This document shows positions 34,023 through 45,179 of a stretch of DNA of 64,000 nucleotides, one piece after another. The stretch's first letter is position 1; every line of letters starts with the position of its first letter. This stretch comes from Plumapathes pennacea (taxonomy: Eukaryota > Cnidaria > Anthozoa > Antipatharia > Myriopathidae), in NCBI GenBank assembly GCA_964036295.1, contig OZ038467.1, positions 19,847,670 to 19,911,669 of the forward strand, given 5' to 3'. Below the pieces are notes generated by a model. The model had not been told where the DNA came from. It was given only the letters and a program-made list of their open reading frames with translations, and ran no database searches. The translations under genes were made by a program, and so were the position numbers.

Positions 34023-35443
34023 TACGACAACGAAAGACTCCTGGGCCCAGTTGTTGAAAGAGTGGATAGCGCTATCCGCCGGATAAGTCCTTATCCAGTT
34101 GATAAAATAGGCTTAAGAGTTGATGTCTGTAAAAATCAAAGAAATGTGGCAATCGGCGGCCAAAGTCAAAAAATCAAAATCGCTCATACTTTGGTCAGTT
34201 GTAGGCATTAGTAAGTAAGAAAACGTGATGTAGTTAGTTTGTCCAGATTTCACCTCCTTTGGGAGAAAATTTGCAAAACGTAATTCGGCCGATTCTCAGG
34301 GGAAACAACGATTTTCAAAGGTCAAGAAAATCACTCTCGTTCTTACAAAGAAATGTACCAAGGGCTCTGTACTGGTTGTTTATTTGTTAAATAGGTCTTT
34401 AGCTTTCTTCTGAGAAGATTATTCAATGAATACCATTATCTGTGAACTATTGGTAAATTAATAACAGAGGTCATATTTCAGTCACATTTCATTGTCATAA
34501 TTTATGTCTAATATGAAGCGGGTTTTCACCATGCGCGGGGACTTCAAATACCATGAAATTTTGGTTGTGGTTAGTTTGAATGTTGATCTTTTAAACTATC
34601 GACTTTCTTTTTTGGGGTCTGTGAGCATTTCTTCTAAAAACGTCACCAAAATTGCTCGATTTCACGCAAATGACGTTTCTCTCGCCCACAAGTCGGTTAT
34701 CGCGTGGATTAAAAAAACACAAATATATTTCTTTTAGGTACTTTCTATCAAAACTGTGACACCTCTGGTAACTCTGTCTTTCGTTGTTGAAAAAAAAACT
34801 GATTTAATATCAGTTTTCTGCATGTAAACAAACGTTAAAAATTTGCATATATATCGCGAAAAGCGTCTCACTTTAGCAAGGCGAAACGTCGTCCTTTAGA
34901 ATGATATGTAGGTGAATAAGGGTTTGATTGAGTAGTAATAAACCGATACTTTAACTTTTGGATAATTTAGCGGGCACTTTTCGTGACACATTACAAGTTC
35001 AGACCGCGGTCACGCACGGGATTGTTCACTCCGGCGACAAAGAAACAATCGGAAAAATAGTCGCCACTTTACCCTCAAAACACAACTATGGTCTTCTACA
35101 ATGATGGCAGTTCCGAGACACTGCGATACGTATGACAAATCAGTCATACCAGTGGTGCCTTAGAATGTTTCGTAACAGCTCGGGAGTCTCTATTCTCTTC
35201 CAGATTGATTATATCAAGCTAATTTGAAACTGATAACCCATCGATAAACTAACGTTGTTCCTTTATTTTTCGGGCAATTTAGGACGCATTGCTGTAAATA
35301 TACCCGCCTTTCAATCTACACTTCGTTTATTGGAATACGTGACTCGTTAGTTTCTTAGATTGAGGTCACGCACGGGAAGTACTGTTCATTTAACTCCTGA
35401 CGCCGTTTTCCTCGGTTCGCGGTTATTTCGGTTGGTATTGCTG

Positions 35444-35446
35444 TTT

Positions 35447-35510
<64 letters not shown>

Positions 35511-35513
35511 TCC
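35444..35513. repeat. (TTTC)n microsatellite
   Basis: About 17 units of CTTT lie in the loop of the foldback element. Confidence 0.97.
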
Positions 35514-37361
35514 TTATATCTTTCTTTCTCTCTCCCTCTTTTTATTTTATTTTTATTTTTTTTTTTGCGGATAACACTTCGCAAACACTTTGCAAACTTA
35601 GCAAACCATTTTTGTCAGGGAACTTGTCTCAGTTTCTTCTCTTTTCCATATCCGTTTCCCATTTTATTATTTTGTACATTATTTAATTATCACCCGTATG
35701 CTAATATGCTACCTCAAACTCACCCTCTCTGCACGTGAAAAGGACGCCATAGTTGTTCCTTTTCAAGAATGTTAAGTTTAATGAACGACTTTAACCAGGA
35801 GTCAGATCGTCATTTGCCAAAACTTGATAATGAGAAATCCATTCAAAACTTGTTTTGGCCGTGTTTGGATTGTGCGGGGGTGAGGGGATGCGCATAAAGG
35901 CTCTACTTTGACTCCAAGATGGTACAGAAAGAGGTAGTACAAAGGTTTGAAACTCTTTGTCGCTGTTTTGACGGCTAATTTGTTACGGAACTCTGCATCT
36001 TGTGGGGTGAAATTTATAGTTTGGAAAAAGACCGTCAGAAAATTGAGATATTAGCTCATTTGTCTAATTCACATCACTATACCTCCATTACTCTGCAAGA
36101 CTAAAATTTGTTTTGAGGGTAAGCAGGAGACTATTTTTTCAGAAAAAAAAAAAAATTATTTTGCCACACTGATATGATGGAATAAACAGTCCGGTGCGTG
36201 ATCACGATCTAGGAAACTAAGTAATGCATTCTTTACAGAGTTTTTAAGGCGAGGGTATTTATTTACGGCGGTGCTCGCTAAATTACCCAAAAGGTAAAGT
36301 TTCGGTTTATTACTTTGTCGATGAATCGCAAGTGTTCAGCAACAAGTCACTCTGAAGGACGACGTTTCGCATTACTTGAATAGGTGGACTACTGATCGCG
36401 GTAAATATGCAAATGTTTAGCGTTTGTTTACATGCGGAAAACTTATGTTAGATCGCGTTGTTTTTGTCATTATCTAAAGACAGAGTTTCCAGAAGTGTCA
36501 CAGTATTGAAAGAAAGTACCTAAAAGAAATACATTTGTGTTTTTCAATCCACGAGATTTTTGGGCGAGAGAAACGTCATTCGCGTTAAATGAATGGTACT
36601 CTCGTGCGTGACCGCAATCTACAAATTTAACGAGTCACGAATTCTAAAACGGCGGGTGTATTTAGTACAGCAGTGCCCCCTAAATTACACAGAAGGTAAA
36701 GGAACAACGTTACTTTATCAATGGCGTATCAATTTCAAATTAGCTTAATATGATCAATCCGGCAAGAATAGAGGCCCCCGAGCTGTTACGAAATATTCTA
36801 AGGAACCACTGGTATGACTGATTTGTCATACGTATCGCAGTTACTCATTATTGCCATCATTCTAGAAGACCGTAATTTTATTGTAAGGGTAAGGTGGCGA
36901 CTATTTTTCCGATTGTTTCTTTGTCGCCGGAGTGAACAGTCCTGTGCGTGACCGCGGTCTGAACTTGTAATGTGTCACGAAAGTGTGGATTGAAAGGCGG
37001 AGGCATTTACAGCAGTGCCCGCTAAATTATCCAAAAGTTAAGGGGGTACTTTGACCAAAATCGGACCATCACTTAAATTCAATTAAAAACAGTCAAAAAC
37101 AATCTTTAGCACACCACTAACAATCCTACCAAACCGTTTGCCGAAATTATTTTTGGAAGTGCCACTTTTTGACCTCTGTTTTTCTTGAGCCGTGAATAAA
37201 TCGATAATTCCGAGTGGGGATTGGAGAGACCGGCGTGACGTCATCTTACCAACGCAAAGTATCACAACTATAAGGGAAGTATGAAGTTTTGCAGAAGAGC
37301 GCGTGTAATTCTTGATTGAAATCGAAGTAGAATTTGGAATTTTCAAAGAAAACTGCACAAC

Positions 37362-37670
37362 ATGCCAGGTAGGTGTGTAGTGCAGGGCTGCGACAGCAAG
37401 TCCAACCCGAAAGAGGGCATTTCCCTTCACATTTCGCTCAACAATAAAGCGCTGTGCGCGATGTGGAAGAACGGTTTGTGCTACTTCATCGCAAGAACTT
37501 CAATCCTGGTGATCGCTTCTCTGTCTGCTCGAAGCATTTCGAAGAGAGCTGTTTTTCAAGGCTCCACCAAGAAGGTTTTCTCCAGCAGACTGATTCCAGG
37601 ATCAGTCCCCACAATTTGGAGAGCAACTAAAGATCGAGGCGAAAGTGCAAGAGATCGTCGTAAGTCTTGA
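37362..37670 (+). pseudogene. THAP-domain exon, frame-broken (copy 2)
   Basis: The frame opens with MPGRCVVQGCDSKSNPKEG (C2 of the C2CH finger). The expected CSKHFEESCF box is present at about 37531-37560 but one frame off. SVPTIW is again in the opening frame. A GTAAGT follows at about 37660. The same double shift is found in copy 1, so it is not a local sequencing error; it was amplified with the family. Confidence 0.75.
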
Positions 37671-38430
37671 CGAGGGAATTTTTTCGAAGTTTGAGCAGTT
37701 TAAGAGTCCCAAAATTTGCAAACTGTCATCAAACTGCTTTCTTAGATGTTTCGTTTAGCAGAAATTGCAAGAACTGGACTTTCGCATCGCACGCTGTGGC
37801 GGCGTGACAACTTGTTATGAGTCCATTCGAGTAAATTTGAAGCATTTTTCGGACTGATGCAACTAAAAACCATACTATTACAAGCGTTAGTGAATACAAA
37901 AAGGCGGTGTTTCAGTGTGATTGTTGTAGCTTAATAAAACGGTCAAGTTAACTATACGGCGGCTTTTCATATAGACACAACGCCGGGCGGAATCACACAA
38001 CAGTCGGCATGTCAAATCAACGTAATTGTATTTATTCAAAATAGTGGCACTGTATACGATCTATGAATTTCACTTTACATTAAAACCCATGCATTTACTA
38101 GATCCTTCAATAATCTGATAGAATCAAAAAGTTCATGTTGATTTTGCAGTAGTTTGTGTGCTACTGACTTCGTAAATTTCCGAGTTCTGAAGTGTGTTAA
38201 AATTAATAATGATCTTACCACGTTCCAAAATTTACTTCTCGGCTGAATCTTTTCTTGAATTCGGCTTCTTCTTCGACCGTGACTTGCTCGACGTACGCCG
38301 CTAGTTCTTCGATGTTTTAATAGAATTGAAATGTTTTGACAGAATCGAAAAGTTCATGTTGATTTTGCAGTAATTTGAGCGCTACCGTCTTCGTAAATTT
38401 CCGAGTTCTCAAGCGACATTAATAATGGTC

Positions 38431-38613
38431 TTACCACGTTCCAAAATTTACTTCTCGGCTGAATCTTTTCTTGAATTCGGCTTCTTGTTCTTCTTCGACT
38501 GTGACTTGCTCGACGCACACCGCTAGTTCTTCTTCCGTGGCAGCTGCTTCAAAGACTGTCGTCGTCGTACGCAAACGTACTGCCTTCAACACTTGAATGT
38601 ACATGTCAAACAT
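38431..38613 (-). CDS. Acidic exon of the Kolobok-like element, unknown function
   Basis: The minus-strand frame reads TEEELAVCVEQVTVEEEQEAEFKKRF in two parts and SREVNFGTW before a GTAAGA donor. A second copy of the same exon lies at about 38220-38320. In copy 1 it is found at 26386-26486 and again at 28165-28258. Upstream, a short frame starts MSSSETELSLIISSNSS at 38692. It probably belongs to an accessory protein of the transposon family; the function is unknown. Confidence 0.4.
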   Translation of the reverse strand: MFDMYIQVLKAVRLRTTTTVFEAAATEEELAVCVEQVTVEEEQEAEFKKRFSREVNFGTW

Positions 38614-40456
38614 CTAATAATGACTCGTGAGTCGATAAAATAGAAGAATTCGAAGAAATTATCAATGAAAGTTCGGTCTCACTCGAAGACATTTGCAAAG
38701 AAATGTGTGTGAAGTCCGCGTCTCGTTGGTAAGATGACGTCAGAGTGGTAAACCGCTGGCCCGAAATATTTATTCACGGCCAACATGGCGGACAAGCGTT
38801 TTAGCCTCCTTTGAATTAATATATCTCGGGAGTCTTACATCTGAAAAAAAAGTTTTTGGGACATTTTGCTATTCATACCATACACTTTCATTTAAAGTGG
38901 TTAAAATAGTATTTCAAAGTGGTCCGATTTTGGTCAAAGTACCCCTTTAAAGTATCGGTTTATTACTACTTAATCAAATGCTTATTCACCTACATATCAT
39001 TCTAAAGGACAACGTTTCGCCTTGCTAAAGTGAGACGCTTTTCGCGATATATATGCAAATTTTTAACGTTTGTTTACATGCAGAAAACTGATATTAGATC
39101 AGTTTTTTTTTTTCAACAACGAAAGACAGAGTTACCAGAGGTGTCACAGTTTTGATAGAAAGTACCTAAAAGAAATATATTTGTGTTTTTCAATCCTCGC
39201 GATAACCGACTTGTGGGCGAGAGAAACGTCATTTGCGTGAAATCGAGCAATTTTGATGACGTTTTTAGAAGAAACGCTCACAGACCCCAAAAACGAAAGT
39301 CGATAGTTTAAAAGATCAACATTCAAACTAACCACAACCAAAATTTTATGGTATTTGAAGTCCCCGCGCATGGTGAAAACCCGCTTCATATTAGACATAA
39401 ATTATGACAATGAAATGTGACTGAAATATGACCTCCGTTATTAATTTACCAATAGTTCACAGATAATGGTATTCATTGAATAATCTTCTCAGAAGAAAGC
39501 TAAAGACCTATTTAACAAATAAACAACCAGTACAGAGCCCTTGGTACATTTCTTTGTGAGAACGAGAGTGATTTTCTTGACCTTTGAAAATCGTTGTTTC
39601 CCCTGAGAATCGGCCGAATTACGTTTTGCAAATTTTCTCCCAAAGGAGGTGAAATCTGGACAAACTAAGTACATCACGTTTTCTTACTTACTAATGCCTA
39701 CAACTGACCAAAGTATGAGCGATTTCGATTTTTTGACTTTGGCCGCTCTTTCTTTGATTTTTACAGACATTTGCTCTTAAATGTTAAAGCTTATCCACTA
39801 GATAGCGACTTATCTGTTGAATAGCGCTATCCGCTCTTTGAACAACCGGGCCCTGATATTCAGCAATTACGAAATGATGCGGAAAATACTGCCAATGTGT
39901 TATGCGCGACTGCCGTTAACAGTCCACAATGACCTTCCTTGGCATTTTATTAAATCGGCATCATTTACTCCTTTAACCTGAATACGATGACCTTTGTGTG
40001 GTGCAATTCACGAATCGAACATAAACACCCCCGTTATCACCTCTTTAATGGACTTTTGACAGGTGCGACGGACTCTTGAACTGTCTAGTACCAGAGACCT
40101 TTTCTCATAAACTAGAAACTATAAGCTAGAAACTCAGTTGATCCTAGCCTGCGTAGCAAGCGTTAGAGCTGCTGGGACTTTTTCGATTTATGGCTGCGCG
40201 AGAATTGTGGCGAGCCCAAAAATGTAGTTGAGGGGGGAGGGGAGAGGAGAAAAAGGAACTTTTTTCCCGCTGCCCTTCCGCTGGTAGAACAATCGAGGAC
40301 TGTACCAGTCCTGTTTATTGACAGCTTAGTTTCTTTGTCTCTTTTACAGTCTAATTCACAATCGCCTCGTGCAAATTCTTAGATAACACTTAGCTCCCAA
40401 TACAGATGTACAGTTGTCACCACTCTACTTAGGTAATATTTCCATTTCCATTTGAC

Positions 40457-40457
40457 T

Positions 40458-40512
<55 letters not shown>
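40457..40512. repeat. (ATT)n microsatellite
   Basis: About 18 units of ATT, followed by GCAACTAGCAACTAGC. This parallels GCTAGTTGCTAGTTGC at 33630 on the other side of the foldback element. Confidence 0.97.
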
Positions 40513-40903
40513 CGCAACTAGCAACTAGCATAAAACCTTTGCTGTCGATGAGTCAACGAAATTTCGCCCACAAGAACGACATTTCGATTTTAGCGGTGCG
40601 AAAATTTGCCGAAATTTCGTTTCTTTCAAAATTTCGCACTTTTTCGCAATTTCGTCAAATTTGAGCGAGACGTAAACGTGTGACCAAAATGTGTAGTGAA
40701 AACGGTTTGAGGATCCCTTTGAAGATTTGTGATTTCGCTTTCAGTTCGGCCTTTTTTATTTTGATGTAGAAAATATATCGTTGACACAAAGTCAATCGGG
40801 TAACATCGATACATGTATGTACCAGTACATTCCAGGACACATGTCCTGTTGTATGTTGTGTCGTTTACAATACCCGCTTATATATGTCTCTTTCTTGTTT
40901 CAG

Positions 40904-43900
40904 CAAGTTCTGGGATTCTGACGGCGGCATTAAAATAAAGGATGCCTTCCTTTACGGATATTGTGGAGCGCACAACTCTAAACTGGATTAGTTTCTGTAC
41001 TGTGCTCATAGTAGCTGTAGTTGGAAGTATTTGTGGAGGGGTATTTACAGGCATAAGATATCTCAAAGAGTCGCGAGATTTTCACTGCTACATATCATTT
41101 GAAAAGCCTACAAGAGAGGAATCTGTTGAGGATTACTGCTACCGGAAATATAGTCGCGAGCATAACAAAGAATTTCCTCTGGCAGTTTATGTGGTACTCT
41201 TATTAGATGTGCCAGTGGGAGTCGTGACTGTGGTGTACGCAAGCTATGTATATTCTCGAGTTGTCGGTAAATGCATGGATGGAACACATAGGCTCAGAGT
41301 TTTTTCAGCGTACATGGTCCAGCTTGTTGTCAGGTCTGTCATCCTGGGTGTTTTTCTTTGTTTGCAATGGTCGGTGTTTTCCTCGGTCGTCTTTCCAGCT
41401 GATTCTACTTGCAAAACAACAGCATCAACTGAACAGCCTGGGTCACAAAACTTAACTACAGGTGTGGCAAATGCAAGTACTTCAGCACCTTGGCGGATCT
41501 ACAACTGTAAAAACCCACACGCAAGGACAAAATCTGTATTAGCCTGGGTACTGTTTTCAACAAGTTTATTGGCTTTTGCTTCATCGGTTTGGGAGACGGG
41601 GCAGCTTATCTGCCGTTGTAAGGATCCAGATTTCCGTGAAGACAAAAAGTTTTGCACTGACTATCTTGACATAAAATTCGATAACACGCCAGGTTCGATA
41701 GGTAGGTATCCCTTGGTTCATAAAAGAAACCCTATAGCAATGGGCTTCCCTAGAACAATGTTGCCTCGTAAGGGGAGAGAAGACAATCCTGATACGATTT
41801 GGGGGTAATAGTGCTGTCAAAGACCAAACTTTTGTCATCGTCGTAAATTTTGTGGCGCATTATAGTTTCCTACAGTATTTCAGTGGAAATACTGTATGAT
41901 AAGCAAACGTTACATTTAAAGCTTTTATTCATCTTTGTTTTGCAGATGATGGTGTTGAATTACAATCAGTTTCAGGTAAACACGCACTCTGTGTACCGGG
42001 TATTTGCTTGTTAGTAAAAGTTGTTTCTGTTTTAAATACCCTGAACCTCCATGTCACTTTATCAGTACATTATGATTGTACATTACTACCATAAAATCAA
42101 ATCTGTTGTAGTTATAGTTTTAGCGATGGGACCTTTACATCAGGTTGGTCACATGATTAAAATCCACGACGTGACTCTCAGTTCATAAGCAACATCATAA
42201 TTTTTGGATACTTGTGCTATAAGCTCATCTTGTTGCTTTGCCGACCTTCGATAAAACGCCAGATGCGAATGGTAGGTATCCCTTTATTCATAAAGGAAAC
42301 TCTATAGCAATAGGCTTCCCTAGAACAATGTTGCCTCGCAAAGGGAGAGAAGACAATCCTGATACGCTTTGGGGGTATTAGTACTATGAAAGACCAAACT
42401 TTCATCATCGTCGTAAATTTTGTGGTGCATTATAGTTTCCTACAATATTTCATTGGAAGTACTGTATGATAAGCAAACGTTACATTTAAGGTTTTTATTC
42501 ATCTTTGTTTTGCAGTTGATGGTTCTAGTGACATTGAATCACGTACAGATTCAGAATTATCGTCAGCTACAGGTAAACACGTACTCTGTGTACTGGGTAT
42601 TTGTTTGTTAGTAAAAGTTGTTTATGTTTTAAATACCCTGAACTTCCGTGACACTATATCAGTACATTATGATTGAACATTACTATCATCAAATCAAATC
42701 TGTTGTAGTTATAGTTTTAGCGATGGGACCTTTACATCAGGTTGGTCACATGATCAAAATCCACGACGTGACTTTCAGTTCATAAGCAACATCATAATTT
42801 TTGGATACTTGTGCTATAAGCTCATCTTGTTGTTTTGCCGACCTTCGATAAAACGCCAGATGCGAATGGTAGGTATCCCTTTATTCATAAAGGAAACTCT
42901 ATAGCAACAGGCTCCCCTAGAACAATGTTGCCTCGTAAAGGGAGAGAACACAATCCTGATACGCTTTGGGGGTATTAGTACTATAAAAGACCAAACTGTC
43001 ATCATTGTCGTAAATTTTGTGGCGCATTATAGTTTCCTACAGTACCTCAATGGAAGTACTGTATGATAAGCAAACGTTACATTTAAGGTTTTTATTCATC
43101 TTTGTTTTGCAGATGATGGTCCTAGTGACATTGAATCACCTACAGATTCAGAATTACCGTCAGCTACAGGTAAACATGCACTCTGTGTACTAGGTATTTG
43201 CTTGTTAGTAAAAGTTGTTTATGCTTGTGATCACTAGCTTCAACAATGAGCCTTCTATCCTGAAGTTTAGTGTTTAAAGTCCCTCCTTTTTCCCAAAATC
43301 ATACAAGCGGCGGAGTGAACACAGACCTTGCTTCACCGCTTGGTTGTAATTTGTCCTTGTGTTATTTAAATGTAGTGATGCGGCTATTATTTAAGGTTTC
43401 TATTCATCTTTGTTTTGCAGATAATGGAACTACAAACACTAGATTACGTAAAGGTAATGTCCACAACGTGACTCTCAGTTCATAAGCAACATAATTTTTG
43501 GATACTTGTGCTATAAGCTCATCTTGTTGTCTTGCCGACCTTCGATAAAACGCCAGATGCGAACGGTACGTATCCCTTTATTCATAAAGGAAACTCTATA
43601 GCAATGGGCTTCCCTAGAACAATCCTGATACGCTTTGGGGGGTACTTTTTCGGACCGTTGCACTCTATTTCAGACCAAAGACACAAAATGCTTGAATATG
43701 ATACCCTTTGGAGCGGTACATACCTATATGGCTTATATATGTCTTGGAGTACTTTGCACATTTTCACTGCATTCTTGCAGGCGGCAGGTTGGACCCTCGC
43801 CGCCGGTCGCACAGTGCAGGACTGTATTTTTCAACTTGCTTTAATGACGATCTCCGGCCCTGTTACACTTAATTGCTTCGCTCCCTAACTATATTCTTTT

Positions 43901-44916
43901 ATTCAATAGAAAAACGCACCCCTCCCGCTATCGTATTAAAATGGGCCTGTATTTATATTCAAAGTCTGAGTAGTTTTACTTTTGCTATACGTACGCTAGT
44001 GCTTAGTAATTTCATTGAATGTATATTTCCTCCACTGTAGTTTTACAGTACTTTTACTGCGTAAACACCTTCCGTTGGTTTACAATTGTACATATTCCAA
44101 GATCTTTAATATATAGCTAAACGTATGGTACTTATTCCTTAGTTAGGCGCGCAAACATTTAGTTCTTGCATGTTGTAGTAGGGTATATACTTGGCTTAGA
44201 GAAACATATTCGAATTCTTGAAGTACTATGCGATTTGTCTTGGAGAAAATGTTTCTTTTGAGTATCTCTGTTAGGCGACCTATAATCCCGTGCAAACTGG
44301 TCTAGAAACACACGTATCATTTTTGCATAAAAGTATCTCTCTTTATGAACCTTCGCAGCACCTTATCACAGTCTTCTTTTTTTCCACAGTCACACTTGAG
44401 CATCTGCGTGAACGAAGCCAAGAAAAAATGGACGACAGGGTGATGTGTGGGGAATGGTTTTTCAAAGAAATCAATGATATGGGCATGAGAACATTTGATT
44501 GTCCAGTGTCTAGTACGCGCCTCAGGTACGTCTGCAAGATCGAAAACAAGTTCACCGGTGAGTCCACCGTTGTCCAGCCAGCGCAGTTTGATCTGTTTAA
44601 CGATATGGCGGGGCTTCTAAAGTTTGTCTATCATCTAATCAGCAAGAAGCTCCGGGGGAAATACAGGGGTGTGTCGCCAGACCAACTGTACAGGTTTGAG
44701 ATTAGAAGAGAAATGAAATTGGTGGCAGAAAGCCAGTTGGTACAGCAGTACGTGAGGTTTAACAAGGGCAATAACAACTGGGAGGTTCAAGTGTCCTTTG
44801 AGAGCGACCCAGAACTTCAGGAAGAACGCTATTATTACCTACGCATTAAAAGTTCCCGCTGCATACAAGATGGCGTACCGGGACCGATTACCTTTCGTGT
44901 GATTGAGTGGACTTGA
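40904..44916 (+). CDS. Four-transmembrane connexin-like protein with modular linker (gene model)
   Basis: Model: exon 40904-41701 (acceptor TTTCTTGTTTCAG; ATG at 40942), then 41946-41975, 42516-42572, 43113-43169, 43421-43453 and 44390-44916. All junctions are GT-AG and all are phase 1, giving about 487 aa. Exon 1 encodes four hydrophobic segments (about residues 15-37, 81-105, 123-152, 197-217), two Cys in loop 1 (49, 66), two in loop 2 (157, 189), and NLT/NAS glycosylation sites in loop 2. A Pro lies in TM2 (91), and TM3 reads VILGVFLCLQWSVFSSVVFP. This order and these positions recall connexins, but with two Cys per loop as in innexins and pannexins. The family is not proven. The micro-exons make an acidic, Ser-rich cytoplasmic linker. 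If the first intron is retained, a 288-aa form ends at 41808. Confidence 0.7.
41946..41975 (+). CDS. Micro-exon 1 of the four-TM gene (30 nt)
   Basis: The tract CATCTTTGTTTTGCAG precedes and GTAAAC follows. Phase 1 at both ends; it encodes DDGVELQSVS. It can be skipped without changing the frame. Confidence 0.65.
42516..42572 (+). CDS. Micro-exon 2 of the four-TM gene (57 nt)
   Basis: Same acceptor tract and GTAAAC donor as micro-exon 1; phase 1 at both ends. It encodes DGSSDIESRTDSELSSAT. Confidence 0.65.
43113..43169 (+). CDS. Micro-exon 3 of the four-TM gene (57 nt)
   Basis: A duplicate of micro-exon 2 with a few replacements (DGPSDIESPTDSELPSAT) and the same splice sites. The arginine and two serines of exon 2 are changed to proline here. 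Confidence 0.65.
43421..43453 (+). CDS. Micro-exon 4 of the four-TM gene (33 nt)
   Basis: Same TTTGTTTTGCAG acceptor, GTAATG donor, phase 1 at both ends. It encodes NGTTNTRLRK, a basic end before the C-terminal domain. Confidence 0.55.
44390..44916 (+). CDS. C-terminal domain exon of the four-TM gene, unrecognised fold
   Basis: The tract TCTTCTTTTTTTCCACAG precedes it. The frame enters as TLEHLRERSQEKMDDRVMCG and ends FRVIEWT with TGA at 44914. The domain of about 150 residues alternates hydrophobic residues as in beta strands (RLRYVCKIENK, NWEVQVSFES, RYYYLRIKSS), with one helical stretch (DMAGLLKFVYHLISKKLRG). No known motif was found. It could also be read as an independent gene, since ATG codons lie inside (44428), but its phase fits the upstream micro-exons exactly. 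Confidence 0.65.
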
Positions 44917-45179
44917 TTGATGACTTGAGGTTGTGAGAAGCTTATTGTTGTGTTGTGTTATTTTAGTTGGGAAACTCGGTAGAAACGACTTAGTGTGATG
45001 GCTTGCCAATATTTAACAAAGGTTGACAAAGCCGGATCTTTGACAGATCAACATCCTGGGCAAAAGATTTGGGACAATCCCCCGTCCCCCGGGGTGGGGG
45101 GGACTCCAATACGTGAGCCATATAGGTATATACCGCCCCAAAGGGTATCTTATTCAACGTTTTTAATCTGAAATAAGGT

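Larger units (their letters stand above)
37042..38946. mobile_element. Kolobok-like DNA transposon, copy 2
   Basis: Same TIRs as 25985-29429 in opposite orientation (the first base is G here instead of A), flanked by TTAA at 37038 and 38947. The left arm of the surrounding foldback element preserves the unoccupied site (CTTTAACTTTTGG at about 34949), which proves the TTAA duplication. It contains a THAP exon on the plus strand, reading inward from the left, and acidic exons on the minus strand, reading inward from the right. The acidic exon is present twice in tandem (about 38220-38320 and 38430-38550). Confidence 0.88.
34043..39853. mobile_element. Large foldback element (GGGCCCAGTTGTT ends)
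   Basis: The left end GGGCCCAGTTGTTGAAAGAG and the right end CTCTTTGAACAACCGGGCCC are inverted repeats. They open arms that pair over more than 1 kb: 34043-35300 against 36700-37041 plus 38947-39853. Examples are GCGGGTTTTCACCATGCGCG at 34517 and its inverse near 39372. The loop (35300-36700) holds a third, more diverged copy of arm sequence (36280-36600). The Kolobok element at 37042-38946 is a later insertion. The small MITE at 55444-55560 has the same termini. No coding function was found. Confidence 0.85.
41670..43650 (+). repeat. Tandem duplication of exon-end plus micro-exon unit (about 570-700 bp)
   Basis: The block ATAAAACGCCAGATGCGAAT followed by GGTAGGTATCCCTTT, the donor end of exon 1, is found at 41681 (original), 42251, 42848 and 43545. 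Each is followed by an AACTCTATAGCAATAGGCTT segment. The first three are also followed by CTTTGTTTTGCAG and a micro-exon. The units share more than 500 bp each. The repeated exon ends at 42271, 42868 and 43565 keep donors but no obvious acceptor. Confidence 0.85.

Noticed and set aside
33833-34211. Long open frames of poly-Asn or poly-Ile
   Set aside because: These are translations of the (TAA)n microsatellite, without start context or conservation.
35360-35686. Frame rich in Phe, Leu and Ser that looks like a membrane protein
   Set aside because: It is a reading of the (TTTC)n repeat in the foldback element.
43532-43888. Frame of 118 codons after the last micro-exon
   Set aside because: It begins in a duplicated exon-1 end and then enters unrelated sequence; no splice acceptor supports it.
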